Below are positions 7,488-18,967 of a stretch of DNA of 35,206 bases, in pieces. Every line of letters begins with the position of its first letter. Position 1 is the stretch's first letter. The stretch is from positions 1-35,206 of the forward strand of contig JAAYJK010000103.1 in NCBI GenBank assembly GCA_012522955.1, written 5' to 3'. The notes under the pieces were generated by a model, which saw only the letters and a program-made list of their open reading frames with translations, searched no databases and was not told where the DNA came from. Source of the DNA: Syntrophomonadaceae bacterium (GTDB lineage Bacteria; Bacillota; Syntrophomonadia; Syntrophomonadales; Syntrophomonadaceae). The translations under genes and the position numbers were made by a program.

Positions 7488-8207
7488 TCATAATAAGATT
7501 TTGCCATCGGTGCTTATGGTTGTGATTGACCAAGGTACTATCTGTCCGCTATCTTTCATGGCTTTCTTAACTGAATTGACCAAACCATTACAGCAGGGGA
7601 CTTCCATTCTAAGCACGGTAATACTCTTTATTTCATGCTGGCTTAAAATGTCATTAAGCTTGTCAGCATACTCCACGTCATCCAGCTTGGGGCACCCTAT
7701 TAGAGTGATTTTGTTTTTCATAAAATCATGGTGAATATTGGGATAAGCATAAGCAGTGCAATCGGCTGCTATAAGCAGATGGGCTTGATCAAAATAAGAA
7801 GCATTTGCTGGTGCCAGCTTTATTTGGCAAGGCCATTGCCGAAGCTGTGATACACTTGCAGCCTGCGGCCGGACAGCAGTCCCGCCCAGGAAACCCGGGT
7901 CTGGAGTAAGAACTTGAGCAGTGGTGCCTGGACATCCACCGATCAGGGATTGTGTTTTGCTTTGCTTGGACCTTTCCATATTTTTTTTAACTGCTTCTTC
8001 ATCATAAGCCGGAGCTTCTTTTTCTTCCAGACTTATTGCACCGGTAGGGCATTCCGGCAAGCAGTCTCCTAATCCATCGCAATAGGATTCGGATACTAAC
8101 CTGGCTTTTCCGTCGATTAGCTGCAGGGCTCCCTCATGGCAGGCATCAATGCATAGACCACAGCCATTGCATTTTTCCTCGTCTATTTGTACTATAGTCC
8201 GTTTCAT
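7488..8207 (-). CDS. 4Fe-4S ferredoxin-domain protein
   Basis: 239 residues. Two cluster-binding segments lie at the N-terminus: CNGCGLCIDAC (residues 13-23, CxxCxxCxxxC) and CDGLGDCLPECPTGA, a variant second site. The remaining roughly 180 residues contain further cysteines (GGCPGT, ADCTAY, GCPKLDD, PCCNGL) that could bind another cluster; I do not recognise a named enzyme. It is a probable cytoplasmic electron carrier or redox sensor, of a type common in strict anaerobes. ATG 8207 is chosen because GGAGG at 8215-8219 lies seven bases before it; the longer frame from 8234 would overlap that site. Confidence 0.8.
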   Translation of the reverse strand: MKRTIVQIDEEKCNGCGLCIDACHEGALQLIDGKARLVSESYCDGLGDCLPECPTGAISLEEKEAPAYDEEAVKKNMERSKQSKTQSLIGGCPGTTAQVLTPDPGFLGGTAVRPQAASVSQLRQWPCQIKLAPANASYFDQAHLLIAADCTAYAYPNIHHDFMKNKITLIGCPKLDDVEYADKLNDILSQHEIKSITVLRMEVPCCNGLVNSVKKAMKDSGQIVPWSITTISTDGKILL

Positions 8208-8275
8208 AATAAAACCTCCGTATAGCATTTGCATTAGTGTATTATATATAAAAGCAAAACACCAGGGTGAAGGGA

Positions 8276-8317
8276 AAAATCACGTGGGAAAATCACGAGG
8301 ACAGATTAAAAATCACG
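8276..8317 (+). repeat. Three direct copies of AAAATCACG
   Basis: AAAATCACG occurs at 8276-8284, 8289-8297 and 8309-8317, each followed by a G-rich triplet. It lies upstream of the ferredoxin-type gene on the minus strand. The spacing is uneven (13 and 20 bases). It could be a fragment of a dispersed repeat or a set of binding sites. Confidence 0.5.
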
Positions 8318-8387
8318 GGGGCTATTCCTAAACTTAGGTCGGAGAAAGCCCAGCCTGTAAACCATAGTATAACGATGCGGTATGTAG

Positions 8388-8406
8388 GGGCGACCTGTGG
8401 TCGCCC
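8388..8406. repeat. Short palindromic repeat, GGGCGACC-TGT-GGTCGCCC
   Basis: A perfect 8-bp stem with loop TGT, preceded by GTAGG. It is the same sequence as 34805-34823. It stands alone here, without the rest of the composite repeat, in the gap downstream of the interrupted cysteine-rich gene. Confidence 0.85.
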
Positions 8407-8475
8407 GCCTGCGACTGATAATTTAACGGTGCGCTTAGGCTAGTTTTTACACAGCTCCATTTTAAAATTAGAGGG

Positions 8476-9279
8476 TTAGTCTTCGGGGCAGGAGCACTCG
8501 CCAATTGATGTAGTACTACAGTCAACGTAAGTGTCACCGTGTGAAGCAGTAGCACTAAAGCGGACCGGAACTTCCACACAAATCGATTGAGAAACAGTGA
8601 AAGTACAGGCACCTCCTGGCTCCCCTGCGCATTCTTCACCTATACCAGCTTCACCGCAGCAAATGGTGGTAGCTCCGCCTATACATACTTGGGGTTCAAT
8701 GGTTATGGGTATACATACATCAACCATTTGCGAAGCAGTAACTGTACAGCCTCCTGCAGCGCAAACCGGTCCGCAGATAGCCAGAGCCGATGATGCGAAT
8801 TCTCCACCTTTTACACATACATTAACCGGGCCTACCGGATACGGGCAGGTCAGTTCGAAACAGAACCAGCCTACGCTGTCTGTAGCGTCCAGTACTTTAC
8901 CCACTGCAAAATCAAATTTTAAACCAGAGCATCCTGTTTCAGGGTCAGTGTCGGGCGGAATAATGAGCTCAACATTATCTCCGATTATTACGGTTTGGGA
9001 TACCCCGCCTATTGTTACCTGGACATTGGTAATCTGATCGAGGGCAATGGTGGGGCACAGGGATAAGACCCAATGACTTAAATCTATATACTGCTGTGTA
9101 TCTTCGCCTATTCCGGTTACCCGGTAACATCAACGTTGATTTTGGCCTGCAGGCGGATCTAAGATGGATAGATTCAGGTCGAGGTCAAATACATAGGGAA
9201 ATATCATGCTATCGATAACAACATTGCTATAATCAATTCTATAAGTGCATTCCTCTTGTTGTATTTGCTGATATACCAT
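8476..9279 (-). pseudogene. Cysteine-rich spore-surface-like protein with in-frame TGA at codon 50
   Basis: Reading from ATG 9279 gives 49 codons (MVYQQIQQEECTY and on), a TGA at 9130-9132, and then 217 more codons in the same frame to the stop at 8476-8478. Both parts read as one protein: after the TGA comes CYRVTGIGEDTQQYIDLSHW, then TGCSGLKFDF, CFELTCPYPVGP and, near the end, TFTVSQSICVEVPVRF. About 19 cysteines are present. AAAGGAGG lies ten bases before the ATG, and CATAATATA at 9308-9316 resembles a mother-cell sigma E/K minus-10 site. A point nonsense mutation (for example CGA to TGA), stop readthrough or selenocysteine could explain it; the first is most likely. The last 40 residues resemble those of the neighbouring gene at 9358-9759. 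The spore-surface role is inferred from composition and context. Confidence 0.65.
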
Positions 9280-9307
9280 TTTGTTAAAACCTCCTTTCTA
9301 TGCTCTA

Positions 9308-9316
9308 TATATTATG
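9308..9316 (-). promoter_or_regulatory. Possible sigma E/K-type minus-10 element (CATAATATA)
   Basis: On the minus strand CATAATATA fits the CATAnnnTA pattern of mother-cell sporulation promoters. It ends 14 bases before the ribosome binding site of the interrupted cysteine-rich gene. An AC-containing minus-35 candidate lies about 17 bases upstream of it, but that element is weakly defined. Confidence 0.35.
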
Positions 9317-9357
9317 GTAATTGTTACATTGATGTTCTTCTTTTACCAAAAGATAAT

Positions 9358-9759
9358 TTAACAGTCAACGCATGGATGAGTTGAGGCCTCATGGCAATCA
9401 ATCCATACTTCGCCTGCTTCCGCTTTAGCTCCAAAGTGAACCGGGACTTCTACGCATATTTCCTGACTGATAGTAAAATAGCATACTTGATGACCACAAT
9501 GACTGTGACAACGTATGCCTTTAATAATTGGATCAGTGCCACATACGGTTTGAGTTGGACCGGTATAGGCAAATGGTTTTACTTCAATGGGCACACTAAC
9601 TTCTGCTCTTTGATAAGCGCTTTTAGTACAGGTGTTAATACCTGGATAGGATTCTTTATGACAGCTACTGGGAAAAAAATCATTATGTTCCTGAGGTGGA
9701 GCAGCTTTGCTGGTTTTCTGGCGCCAACGAGAGGGGCTGGTTTTACCGCGTACTGACAT
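9358..9759 (-). CDS. Cysteine-rich protein, paralogue of the C-terminal module of the adjacent gene
   Basis: 133 residues, no signal peptide. The N-terminus is basic (MSVRGKTSPSRWRQK). The C-terminal half has VSVPIEVKPFAYTG, CHSHCGHQVCYFTISQEICV and EVPVHFGAKAEAGEVWIDC. This last part matches TFTVSQSICVEVPVRFSATA and YVDC near the end of the neighbouring gene, so the two share a module. It has about 11 cysteines and several histidines. High cysteine content without a signal peptide fits a protein cross-linked into a spore coat or exosporium, but I cannot name the family. GGAGG lies eight bases before ATG 9759. The gap to the neighbour is 78 bases. Confidence 0.65.
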   Translation of the reverse strand: MSVRGKTSPSRWRQKTSKAAPPQEHNDFFPSSCHKESYPGINTCTKSAYQRAEVSVPIEVKPFAYTGPTQTVCGTDPIIKGIRCHSHCGHQVCYFTISQEICVEVPVHFGAKAEAGEVWIDCHEASTHPCVDC

Positions 9760-9869
9760 TTGCTTTCCCTCCTTAAATTGCTACTAGTTCATACTATTAG
9801 CTAAGCCAATAATCTGTTACCAAAAAAATCATTATTACCTATAAAGTATACGAGTTGCTCTAATGTCCA

Positions 9870-9931
9870 AACCAGGGGGCGGTTCTTCTGTTTGCTTGTA
9901 TGCAATCAAACAGAAGAACCGCCCCTTGGTT
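9870..9931. repeat. Near-perfect 28-bp hairpin between divergent genes
   Basis: AACCAGGGGGCGGTTCTTCT continuing to 9894 pairs with 9907-9931 over 25 positions with a single G-T wobble. One mismatch, three more pairs and a TATG loop follow. It looks like a strong intrinsic terminator stem, but no T-run follows on either strand, and it lies between genes transcribed away from each other. It may instead be a mobile-element remnant, a protein-binding site or a small RNA. Confidence 0.75.
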
Positions 9932-9961
9932 GTTGAGAAAAGGTTACTCGATATGGCTACT

Positions 9962-9989
9962 TTGTATTATTATAACACTATAGTATAAT
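9962..9989 (+). promoter_or_regulatory. Candidate sigma-A promoter for the transglutaminase-like gene
   Basis: TTGTAT (9962-9967) and TATAAT (9984-9989) are separated by 16 bases. The gene starts about 80 bases further on. The minus-10 is perfect and the minus-35 partial. Confidence 0.45.
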
Positions 9990-10070
9990 TTTCTAAAAAC
10001 ACTATCTTTACCCAGAAGGTAACCAAAGCCAATTACTAAGTTATTTCGAGATATATGGAGGATAATCGGG

Positions 10071-10751
10071 ATGAATGAACTGGATCTCTATTTGCAGCCA
10101 ACCAAGTGGATTGACTGCGATCACCCACTCATTATCAAGCAGGCTGTTGATTTAACTCGGGGCTGTAATGGAGATAGCGATAAGGCAGTCCGTCTGTTCT
10201 ACTATGTACGAGATAAATGCCATTACAATATGTATGATTTGAGCGATCACCCGGATGATTACCGCTCATCCAAGATAATGGAAAAGAGGCAGGGCTGGTG
10301 TATGCCTAAGGCCATACTGCTAACTTCTTTATGTCGGGCAGCGGGAATACCTAGCCGGCTTATACTTGCTTCTATTCGTAATCACAAGTCTCCTCCGGAA
10401 GCTGTAAAGATGATGGGCAGCAATATATTTTTCCCTCATGTATATAACCACATTTATTTAAACCAGAGCTGGGTTAAAGCTGCGCCTACCTTCGATTATG
10501 ATATCTGTCAGCGCATCGGGGCAGCAGCGGTGGAATTCGATGGGGTAAATAATGCCATCCTGCCCCGGCAGGACCTGTGCGGAGGACTGTACATCGAATA
10601 TCTGGAGGAGTTTGGCTGGTTTGACGATGTACCCTGGAAAATTATCCGGGATATAGGCTATAAAATCTATGGAGAAGGGATGAGAGAATGGTTCAAGTCC
10701 GGGGATAAAACCGACAGGCAGGAAAACATGGAAAATATGCGGCCGGGTTAA
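10071..10751 (+). CDS. Transglutaminase-like (papain-fold) protein
   Basis: 226 residues. The transglutaminase-like core is visible: QGWCMPKAILLTSLCRAAGI holds the catalytic Cys and the following helix, FPHVYNHIYL the His, and WVKAAPTFDYD the Asp. There is no signal peptide, so it should act in the cytoplasm or mother cell. Family members act as proteases, amidases or cross-linkers; which applies here is unknown. GGAGG lies upstream of ATG 10071 at somewhat long spacing. It is divergent from the cysteine-rich genes; in a spore-forming organism a cross-linking role is conceivable but speculative. Confidence 0.75.
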   Translation: MNELDLYLQPTKWIDCDHPLIIKQAVDLTRGCNGDSDKAVRLFYYVRDKCHYNMYDLSDHPDDYRSSKIMEKRQGWCMPKAILLTSLCRAAGIPSRLILASIRNHKSPPEAVKMMGSNIFFPHVYNHIYLNQSWVKAAPTFDYDICQRIGAAAVEFDGVNNAILPRQDLCGGLYIEYLEEFGWFDDVPWKIIRDIGYKIYGEGMREWFKSGDKTDRQENMENMRPG

Positions 10752-10770
10752 GTCTGTGGCCCCTCTGTGC

Positions 10771-10776
10771 TATAAT
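10771..10776 (+). promoter_or_regulatory. Candidate minus-10 (TATAAT) for the superoxide dismutase gene
   Basis: A perfect TATAAT lies 111 bases before the start codon. TTAAGT, 17 bases upstream, is only a partial minus-35. Confidence 0.35.
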
Positions 10777-10886
10777 ATAAACATGGTTTGGTTTTCCTGA
10801 TTTGGGAAAGAAGTAAGATCTATTGCATTGCTTTCCAGTTAATCAGGAATATTAATTATAAATTTATCAAAAGGGAGTGGTCTTGC

Positions 10887-11486
10887 ATGGCACACAAATT
10901 ACCGGATTTGCCTTACTCCTATGATGCTCTGGAACCTTACTATGATCAGCAGACGGTGAGAATTCATCACGATTTACATCACAAGGGGTATGTTGATGGT
11001 TTAAACAAAGCCGAACAAGCACTGGCCCAAGCCAGGGAGCAGGATAACTATTCTCTGGTCAAACATTGGGAAAAAGAACTGGCTTTTCATGGTTCCGGAC
11101 ATATACTGCATTCCCTGTTTTGGACCAATATGGCACCAGCTGGACAAGAGGGTCCGGATGGAGAGCTTAAAGAGCGAATGGGGCAGGATTTTGGCAGTGT
11201 AGAAGCATTTAAAAAGCAGTTTAGTGCAGCAGCAGCAGCGGTAGAAGGTTCAGGCTGGGCGGTACTGGGATGGAATCCTCTTTTTCAGAAGCTGGAAATA
11301 CTACAGGCTGAGAAACATCAGAACCTTACTCAATGGGGGATAATCCCCATATTAGTTCTGGATGTCTGGGAACATGCTTACTATATCAAGTATCAGAACC
11401 GCAGAGGAGAATTCATTTCGGCCTGGTGGAATATAGTGAATTGGCAGGAAGCAGCCCATAGATATACCAAGGCCCTTAAAGCATGA
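10887..11486 (+). CDS. Fe/Mn superoxide dismutase
   Basis: 199 residues, the usual length for the Fe/Mn family. It begins HKLPDLPYSYDALEPYYD. The metal ligands are visible: the first His in IHHDLHH, the second in HILHSLFW, and the Asp and His in DVWEHAYY. GSGWAVLGW is also typical. It converts superoxide to oxygen and hydrogen peroxide in the cytoplasm. Iron and manganese forms cannot be told apart safely by eye. The start is ATG 10887, with GGGAG nine bases upstream; the longer frame from 10788 has no such site. In an anaerobe it would serve oxygen tolerance. Confidence 0.93.
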   Translation: MAHKLPDLPYSYDALEPYYDQQTVRIHHDLHHKGYVDGLNKAEQALAQAREQDNYSLVKHWEKELAFHGSGHILHSLFWTNMAPAGQEGPDGELKERMGQDFGSVEAFKKQFSAAAAAVEGSGWAVLGWNPLFQKLEILQAEKHQNLTQWGIIPILVLDVWEHAYYIKYQNRRGEFISAWWNIVNWQEAAHRYTKALKA

Positions 11487-11511
11487 TCTAAAGCAATAAT
11501 AAGTTGTCAAA

Positions 11512-11550
11512 CAATAAGCTGTATGGATGAATAAGTCATACAGCTTATTG
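11512..11550. terminator. Hairpin between the convergent sod and ridA genes
   Basis: CAATAAGCTGTATG (11512-11525) pairs perfectly with CATACAGCTTATTG (11537-11550). It lies 26 bases after the superoxide dismutase stop and ahead of the convergent ridA gene. The T-run is poor, so it may be a weak bidirectional terminator. Confidence 0.5.
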
Positions 11551-11614
11551 CTTGTTCATCAAAGTGCCTGAAGACTTTGAAGTACACAGGGGCTTTTAAC
11601 TGTCTGGTTCCGTA

Positions 11615-11992
11615 TTAAAGGTAGGCTATCATCTCTATTTCCACCTTAACTCCTTTAGGCAGTCGGCTTACCTCTACGCAGCTGCGGGCGGGATAGGGAG
11701 CAGTGAAAAGGCTGGCATAGACTTCGTTCATGGCTGCGAAGTTTTCCATGTTATCCAAAAATACTGTGGTTTTAACCACCTGTTCCAGGCTGCTTCCAGT
11801 TGCTTCCAAGATCTTTTTGGCATTGATAAGGCACTGGGTAGTCTGTTCAGTAATATCCACTCCCACCAAACCGCCTTCCGCATCCAGGGGTATTTGGCCG
11901 CTGGTATATATCAAGTTACCGATTTTAATGGCCTGGGAATATGGCCCTATAGCTGCCGGGGCCATGGGGGTATGAATTGATTCCTGTCTCAT
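11615..11992 (-). CDS. ridA: RidA family enamine/imine deaminase
   Basis: 125 residues, standard for the YjgF/YER057c/UK114 family. Hallmarks are AIGPYSQAIKIGNLIYTSGQ near the N-terminus and, near the C-terminus, YPARSCVEVSRLPKG with the active-site Arg, then VEIEMIAYL. RidA hydrolyses reactive 2-aminoacrylate and related enamines formed by PLP enzymes and protects against metabolic damage in the cytoplasm. AAGGAGG lies upstream of ATG 11992; the longer frame to 12049 would contain that site. It stands alone, convergent with the superoxide dismutase gene. Confidence 0.92.
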   Translation of the reverse strand: MRQESIHTPMAPAAIGPYSQAIKIGNLIYTSGQIPLDAEGGLVGVDITEQTTQCLINAKKILEATGSSLEQVVKTTVFLDNMENFAAMNEVYASLFTAPYPARSCVEVSRLPKGVKVEIEMIAYL

Positions 11993-12259
11993 GTTGGACC
12001 TCCTTGCAAGTACTTTATAAATTGTAAATCTTTTTCTTAATAGGGTCATTCTTTGTTCTCACAAGTTAAACAACTTACTTGTGGTCTGCAAACGCGTATA
12101 TGCTTTCTCGTCTTAGGCACCATAATAAGTTAAGATAGCTGATGGCGGGAAACCCAACTTTTATGGCGATAATAGTATGAGAAACTGCGAAATTGGAACT
12201 GATAAAGGCCGCTACCAACCAAACAGAACATAATTATAGGCCTGATCAAATAAGATATA

Positions 12260-12838
12260 ATGTTACCATACAAAATGAGGTGGAGAAAGCTGCTTGCTTT
12301 TGCAATAATAGATGCAACATTCTATGCTGATACCCTGGTAAAATACTGGATTGAAGGGATCAGAACCCCTCAGTCGGATATACTGTTTAAGGCCCTTACC
12401 GAGCTGGGGTCTCCCTATGCTTTTATCCTGCTGGGAGTGCTGGCGGTGGTAATCCTGTGCAAAGGTGGTCACCTTCGGGTCGCTCAGGTCTTAAGCGTGG
12501 GAATGATGCTTGGCTGGGCCATGATGAAACTGTTAAAAGACCTTATAGGCAGAGAACGACCTGCTGGAGAACAACTTACCATAGCTACTGGTATGAGCTT
12601 TCCCAGCGGGCATGCTATGCTGTCTTTGGTTTTCTATGGTTATATAGCGTACCTCTTGCTCCAGCATGGCAAGTCGAGGGTTCAGAGAATAGCTGCTTAT
12701 GGCCTTATGCTTTTAATTGGCTTAATAGGCTTTAGCCGTGTTTACCTTAATGTGCATTATGCCTCCGATGTGGCTGCTGGATTTGTTATTGCAGGTTTAA
12801 TATTAGCAGTGATGATTAGGTTATCCAAACCCAGGTGA
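12260..12838 (+). CDS. PAP2 family membrane phosphatase
   Basis: 192 residues with about five hydrophobic segments. The three PAP2 phosphatase motifs are present: KDLIGRERP, FPSGHAM and SRVYLNVHYASDVAAG. Such enzymes remove phosphate from lipid phosphates such as undecaprenyl diphosphate or phosphatidate at the outer face of the membrane; which substrate is not decided here. ATG 12260 has no clear ribosome binding site, and ATG 12275 is an alternative start. No operon partner is visible. Confidence 0.85.
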   Translation: MLPYKMRWRKLLAFAIIDATFYADTLVKYWIEGIRTPQSDILFKALTELGSPYAFILLGVLAVVILCKGGHLRVAQVLSVGMMLGWAMMKLLKDLIGRERPAGEQLTIATGMSFPSGHAMLSLVFYGYIAYLLLQHGKSRVQRIAAYGLMLLIGLIGFSRVYLNVHYASDVAAGFVIAGLILAVMIRLSKPR

Positions 12839-12914
12839 GAGAATATCCCCTTGCTGACCCCAGATAAGTATTAAATTAAATTCAGCATTGGATGTGCCCA
12901 TACCCTAGTCGGGT

Positions 12915-13055
12915 CTATTTTTGGGCCAGCTGCTTTTGATAAGCTTTCCATCCCGGGCATATTTTAGTGTGCCATCTCCACAAGCGAGCTTTAAAACTCT
13001 TGGGGTTTTTTTCGGCCTTTCTACGAAAGGCGCAGTTTTCACACTTAACCTCCAT
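12915..13055 (-). CDS. Small CxxC protein of 46 residues, unrecognised
   Basis: The frame reads MEVKCENCAFRRK and on to a TAG at 12915-12917, 46 residues. It has CxxC at positions 5-8 and a further Cys at 33 in KICPGWKAY, plus many Lys, Arg and Trp residues, which would suit a small zinc-binding or nucleic-acid-binding protein. AAAGGAG lies about nine bases before ATG 13055, and the start follows the stop of the Smr-domain gene by 14 bases, so the two are almost certainly cotranscribed. Function unknown. Confidence 0.7.
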   Translation of the reverse strand: MEVKCENCAFRRKAEKNPKSFKARLWRWHTKICPGWKAYQKQLAQK

Positions 13056-13069
13056 CAATACCCACTCCT

Positions 13070-13489
13070 TTAGCGGTTTTTATTCCTTTTCTGGGCTTTA
13101 AGGTTTTTTTGTTCTTTACGCTGTCGCTTGCCTTCGCTGGAGTAAATTAGCTGATTTTTCTTCTGCTGTTTTTTTCCTCCTATATACTCCTTTTCCAAGC
13201 CTCTAATAACTATCAGGGTATGACCTTCATCAAAGGTTAAGGCTACTGGAAAATCAGATTCCCCTGGCACTACTCGGTATCCGGCTTGTTTCAGGGGGGT
13301 ATTTTCATCTAAATATTTTCGGATCTCTTGTTTTATCACTGAGAAATTCCTGCTGCTATGATACCCTTTGCCATGAATTATATCCAGCACTTCTACCCCA
13401 TTGTTTATACACCAATTCAGGTTAATACGAGTCTTTTCCAGGGCTTCGTCCAGCGACAGACCATGTAGGTCCAATCTTTCCAGCTTCAC
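13070..13489 (-). CDS. Smr-domain protein
   Basis: 139 residues. The Smr domain fills the first 80 residues: LDLHGLSLDEAL at the start and the LDIIHGKGYHSS motif at about 35-46. A basic, low-complexity tail (KKQQKKNQ, KRQRKEQKNLKAQKRNKNR) suggests nucleic-acid binding. Smr domains, found at the C-terminus of MutS2 and as free proteins, have endonuclease or RNA-cleaving activity in several cases. The start is GTG 13489, preceded by AAAGGA. It is followed at 14 bases by the 46-residue CxxC gene. Confidence 0.82.
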   Translation of the reverse strand: MKLERLDLHGLSLDEALEKTRINLNWCINNGVEVLDIIHGKGYHSSRNFSVIKQEIRKYLDENTPLKQAGYRVVPGESDFPVALTFDEGHTLIVIRGLEKEYIGGKKQQKKNQLIYSSEGKRQRKEQKNLKAQKRNKNR

Positions 13490-13664
13490 AATTGCATTAT
13501 CCTTTCTTTTTAGTTCCCAGTATTTAAGCTTATCTCCCGTGTTCGTTATTGTTATCAGCCCTAAATGATAGGCATAGGCACCGGTATAAGGGGGATGCTA
13601 GGATTAAGCTTTGGCGCCATTCCCATGAACAGGGATAGGTACCGTTGGCTGAATAGTCACCATA

Positions 13665-14354
13665 TTATCGGGCTGGGTATCGATAATGCCCAGTAATTTC
13701 CCAGCGCAAGAGAGCGTTTTCCTCGGTGCATATACCGGCATTATGTATAACCAGAGGTATACCATGGGGGGCTAATCGGTCACTGATTATGCCACAGTGT
13801 TCATCCCCGTTGGGGAAGCGCCAATAGACTACGTCTCCCCATTTCCAATCTTCCTGATCATGGAATGGGTCCAAAGACAGAGTCTCCCCGTAGCGTTTCA
13901 GGAAAGCCACCTGATTTGGTACCCGGCGGTGATCGATATTGGCATCAGGTGCTTTCATCCCCCAGTTTTGGGGATAAATATCAAAATGATTTTGCATGTC
14001 TTCATGAATTAATTGCTGCAGATCAAGCCCTGCATTTCTAAAAGCTCTTATAACAACATCAGTGCAGGCACCTCGGTCCGGAGCAACATCACCGTCCGGA
14101 TAGTTTATTAGCTGATAAGAAGCATCATATAAGGTGCCTTGCTTGGCCTCTGTTCTGGCTCCCAGGAGGATCAAATCTGGTACCGTAAGTTGATCCTCCG
14201 GGATACTTTCAACCGGAGAAGGAATATGGTTAATCTTGCTAGGATTTTCCAGTATTTGACGGCTCTGGCCCATTAGAGAAGGCCAGTTAACAACGGCAAG
14301 ATACGAAACCGTTATTATTAATAGTATAATTATCATACTACGTAGGAATTTCAA
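13665..14354 (-). CDS. DUF1287 family protein with N-terminal membrane anchor
   Basis: 229 residues. Residues 5-23 form a hydrophobic segment (signal anchor or signal peptide). The DUF1287 signature follows: YPDGDVAPDRGACTDVVIRA, then FDIYPQNWGM, NIDHRRVPN, WKWGDVVYWRFP and EHCGIISDR. The conserved Cys in GACTDV and the His in EHCGII would form a catalytic pair in a papain/NlpC-like fold, so a cell-wall or extracytoplasmic hydrolase is possible; that is inference. It lies 175 bases upstream of the Smr gene on the same strand and is divergent from pcrA. Confidence 0.8.
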   Translation of the reverse strand: MKFLRSMIIILLIITVSYLAVVNWPSLMGQSRQILENPSKINHIPSPVESIPEDQLTVPDLILLGARTEAKQGTLYDASYQLINYPDGDVAPDRGACTDVVIRAFRNAGLDLQQLIHEDMQNHFDIYPQNWGMKAPDANIDHRRVPNQVAFLKRYGETLSLDPFHDQEDWKWGDVVYWRFPNGDEHCGIISDRLAPHGIPLVIHNAGICTEENALLRWEITGHYRYPAR

Positions 14355-14588
14355 GAGTATAATCCTCCCACAGAAACTTTTATCTAAGCCAAGAGATCTA
14401 CCTTAACTTTACCATGCAGCCTGAATATTTTAAACTTTTATCCCAACTTGGATAAATTTTTTACACTTTTGCTAGCTTAAGCTGTAAAATTCAGCTTTGC
14501 TTACCTAGCTGTGATACAATAAAATAGTTATCAAAACATGATAATTACAGGGATTTAACAATTTTCTTATTTTAAGGTGGTTTATATA

Positions 14589-18756
<4,168 letters not shown>

Positions 18757-18928
18757 GAATATAAGCCTGAAGATAAGTTGAATTACTTAATAATAAACAT
18801 ACCAAGTTTCATATATTCCATATTATCAATTCACATATCAATATAAGTTCTTCCTTGCAGTAAATGAGTTAATATCTAACTAGCAGCCATTTATGGTAAA
18901 ATGTTTAGTTAAGCTCCAGGCTTTTTGA

Positions 18929-18934
18929 TATAAT
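18929..18934 (+). promoter_or_regulatory. Candidate minus-10 (TATAAT) upstream of gatC
   Basis: TATAAT lies 34 bases before the gatC start in a 211-base gap that is otherwise AT-rich and without recognisable structure. The minus-35 region (around TTTAGTTA) is weak. Confidence 0.35.
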
Positions 18935-18967
18935 ATTTCACATGGGTAAAAAACAGGAGGTAATTCC

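Noticed and set aside
7448-7525. 26-codon plus-strand frame starting MTCNKAIGK with GGGAGGG upstream
   Set aside because: It overlaps the 3' end of the ferredoxin-type gene, and the G-rich stretch can pair with CCTCCC nearby, so it looks like a gene-end hairpin, not a gene.
8597-9037. Long plus-strand frame of 146 codons opposite the cysteine-rich gene
   Set aside because: The minus frame has a good ribosome binding site, a paralogue next door and family-like motifs. The plus frame has none and is a shadow.
9100-9132. Selenocysteine insertion element after the in-frame TGA
   Set aside because: Only 4-5-bp stems starting almost at the TGA; no apical loop features of known bacterial elements. 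Kept only as an outside option.
9391-9756. Plus-strand frame of 121 codons opposite the second cysteine-rich gene
   Set aside because: No ribosome binding site; antisense to a frame that shares a module with its neighbour.
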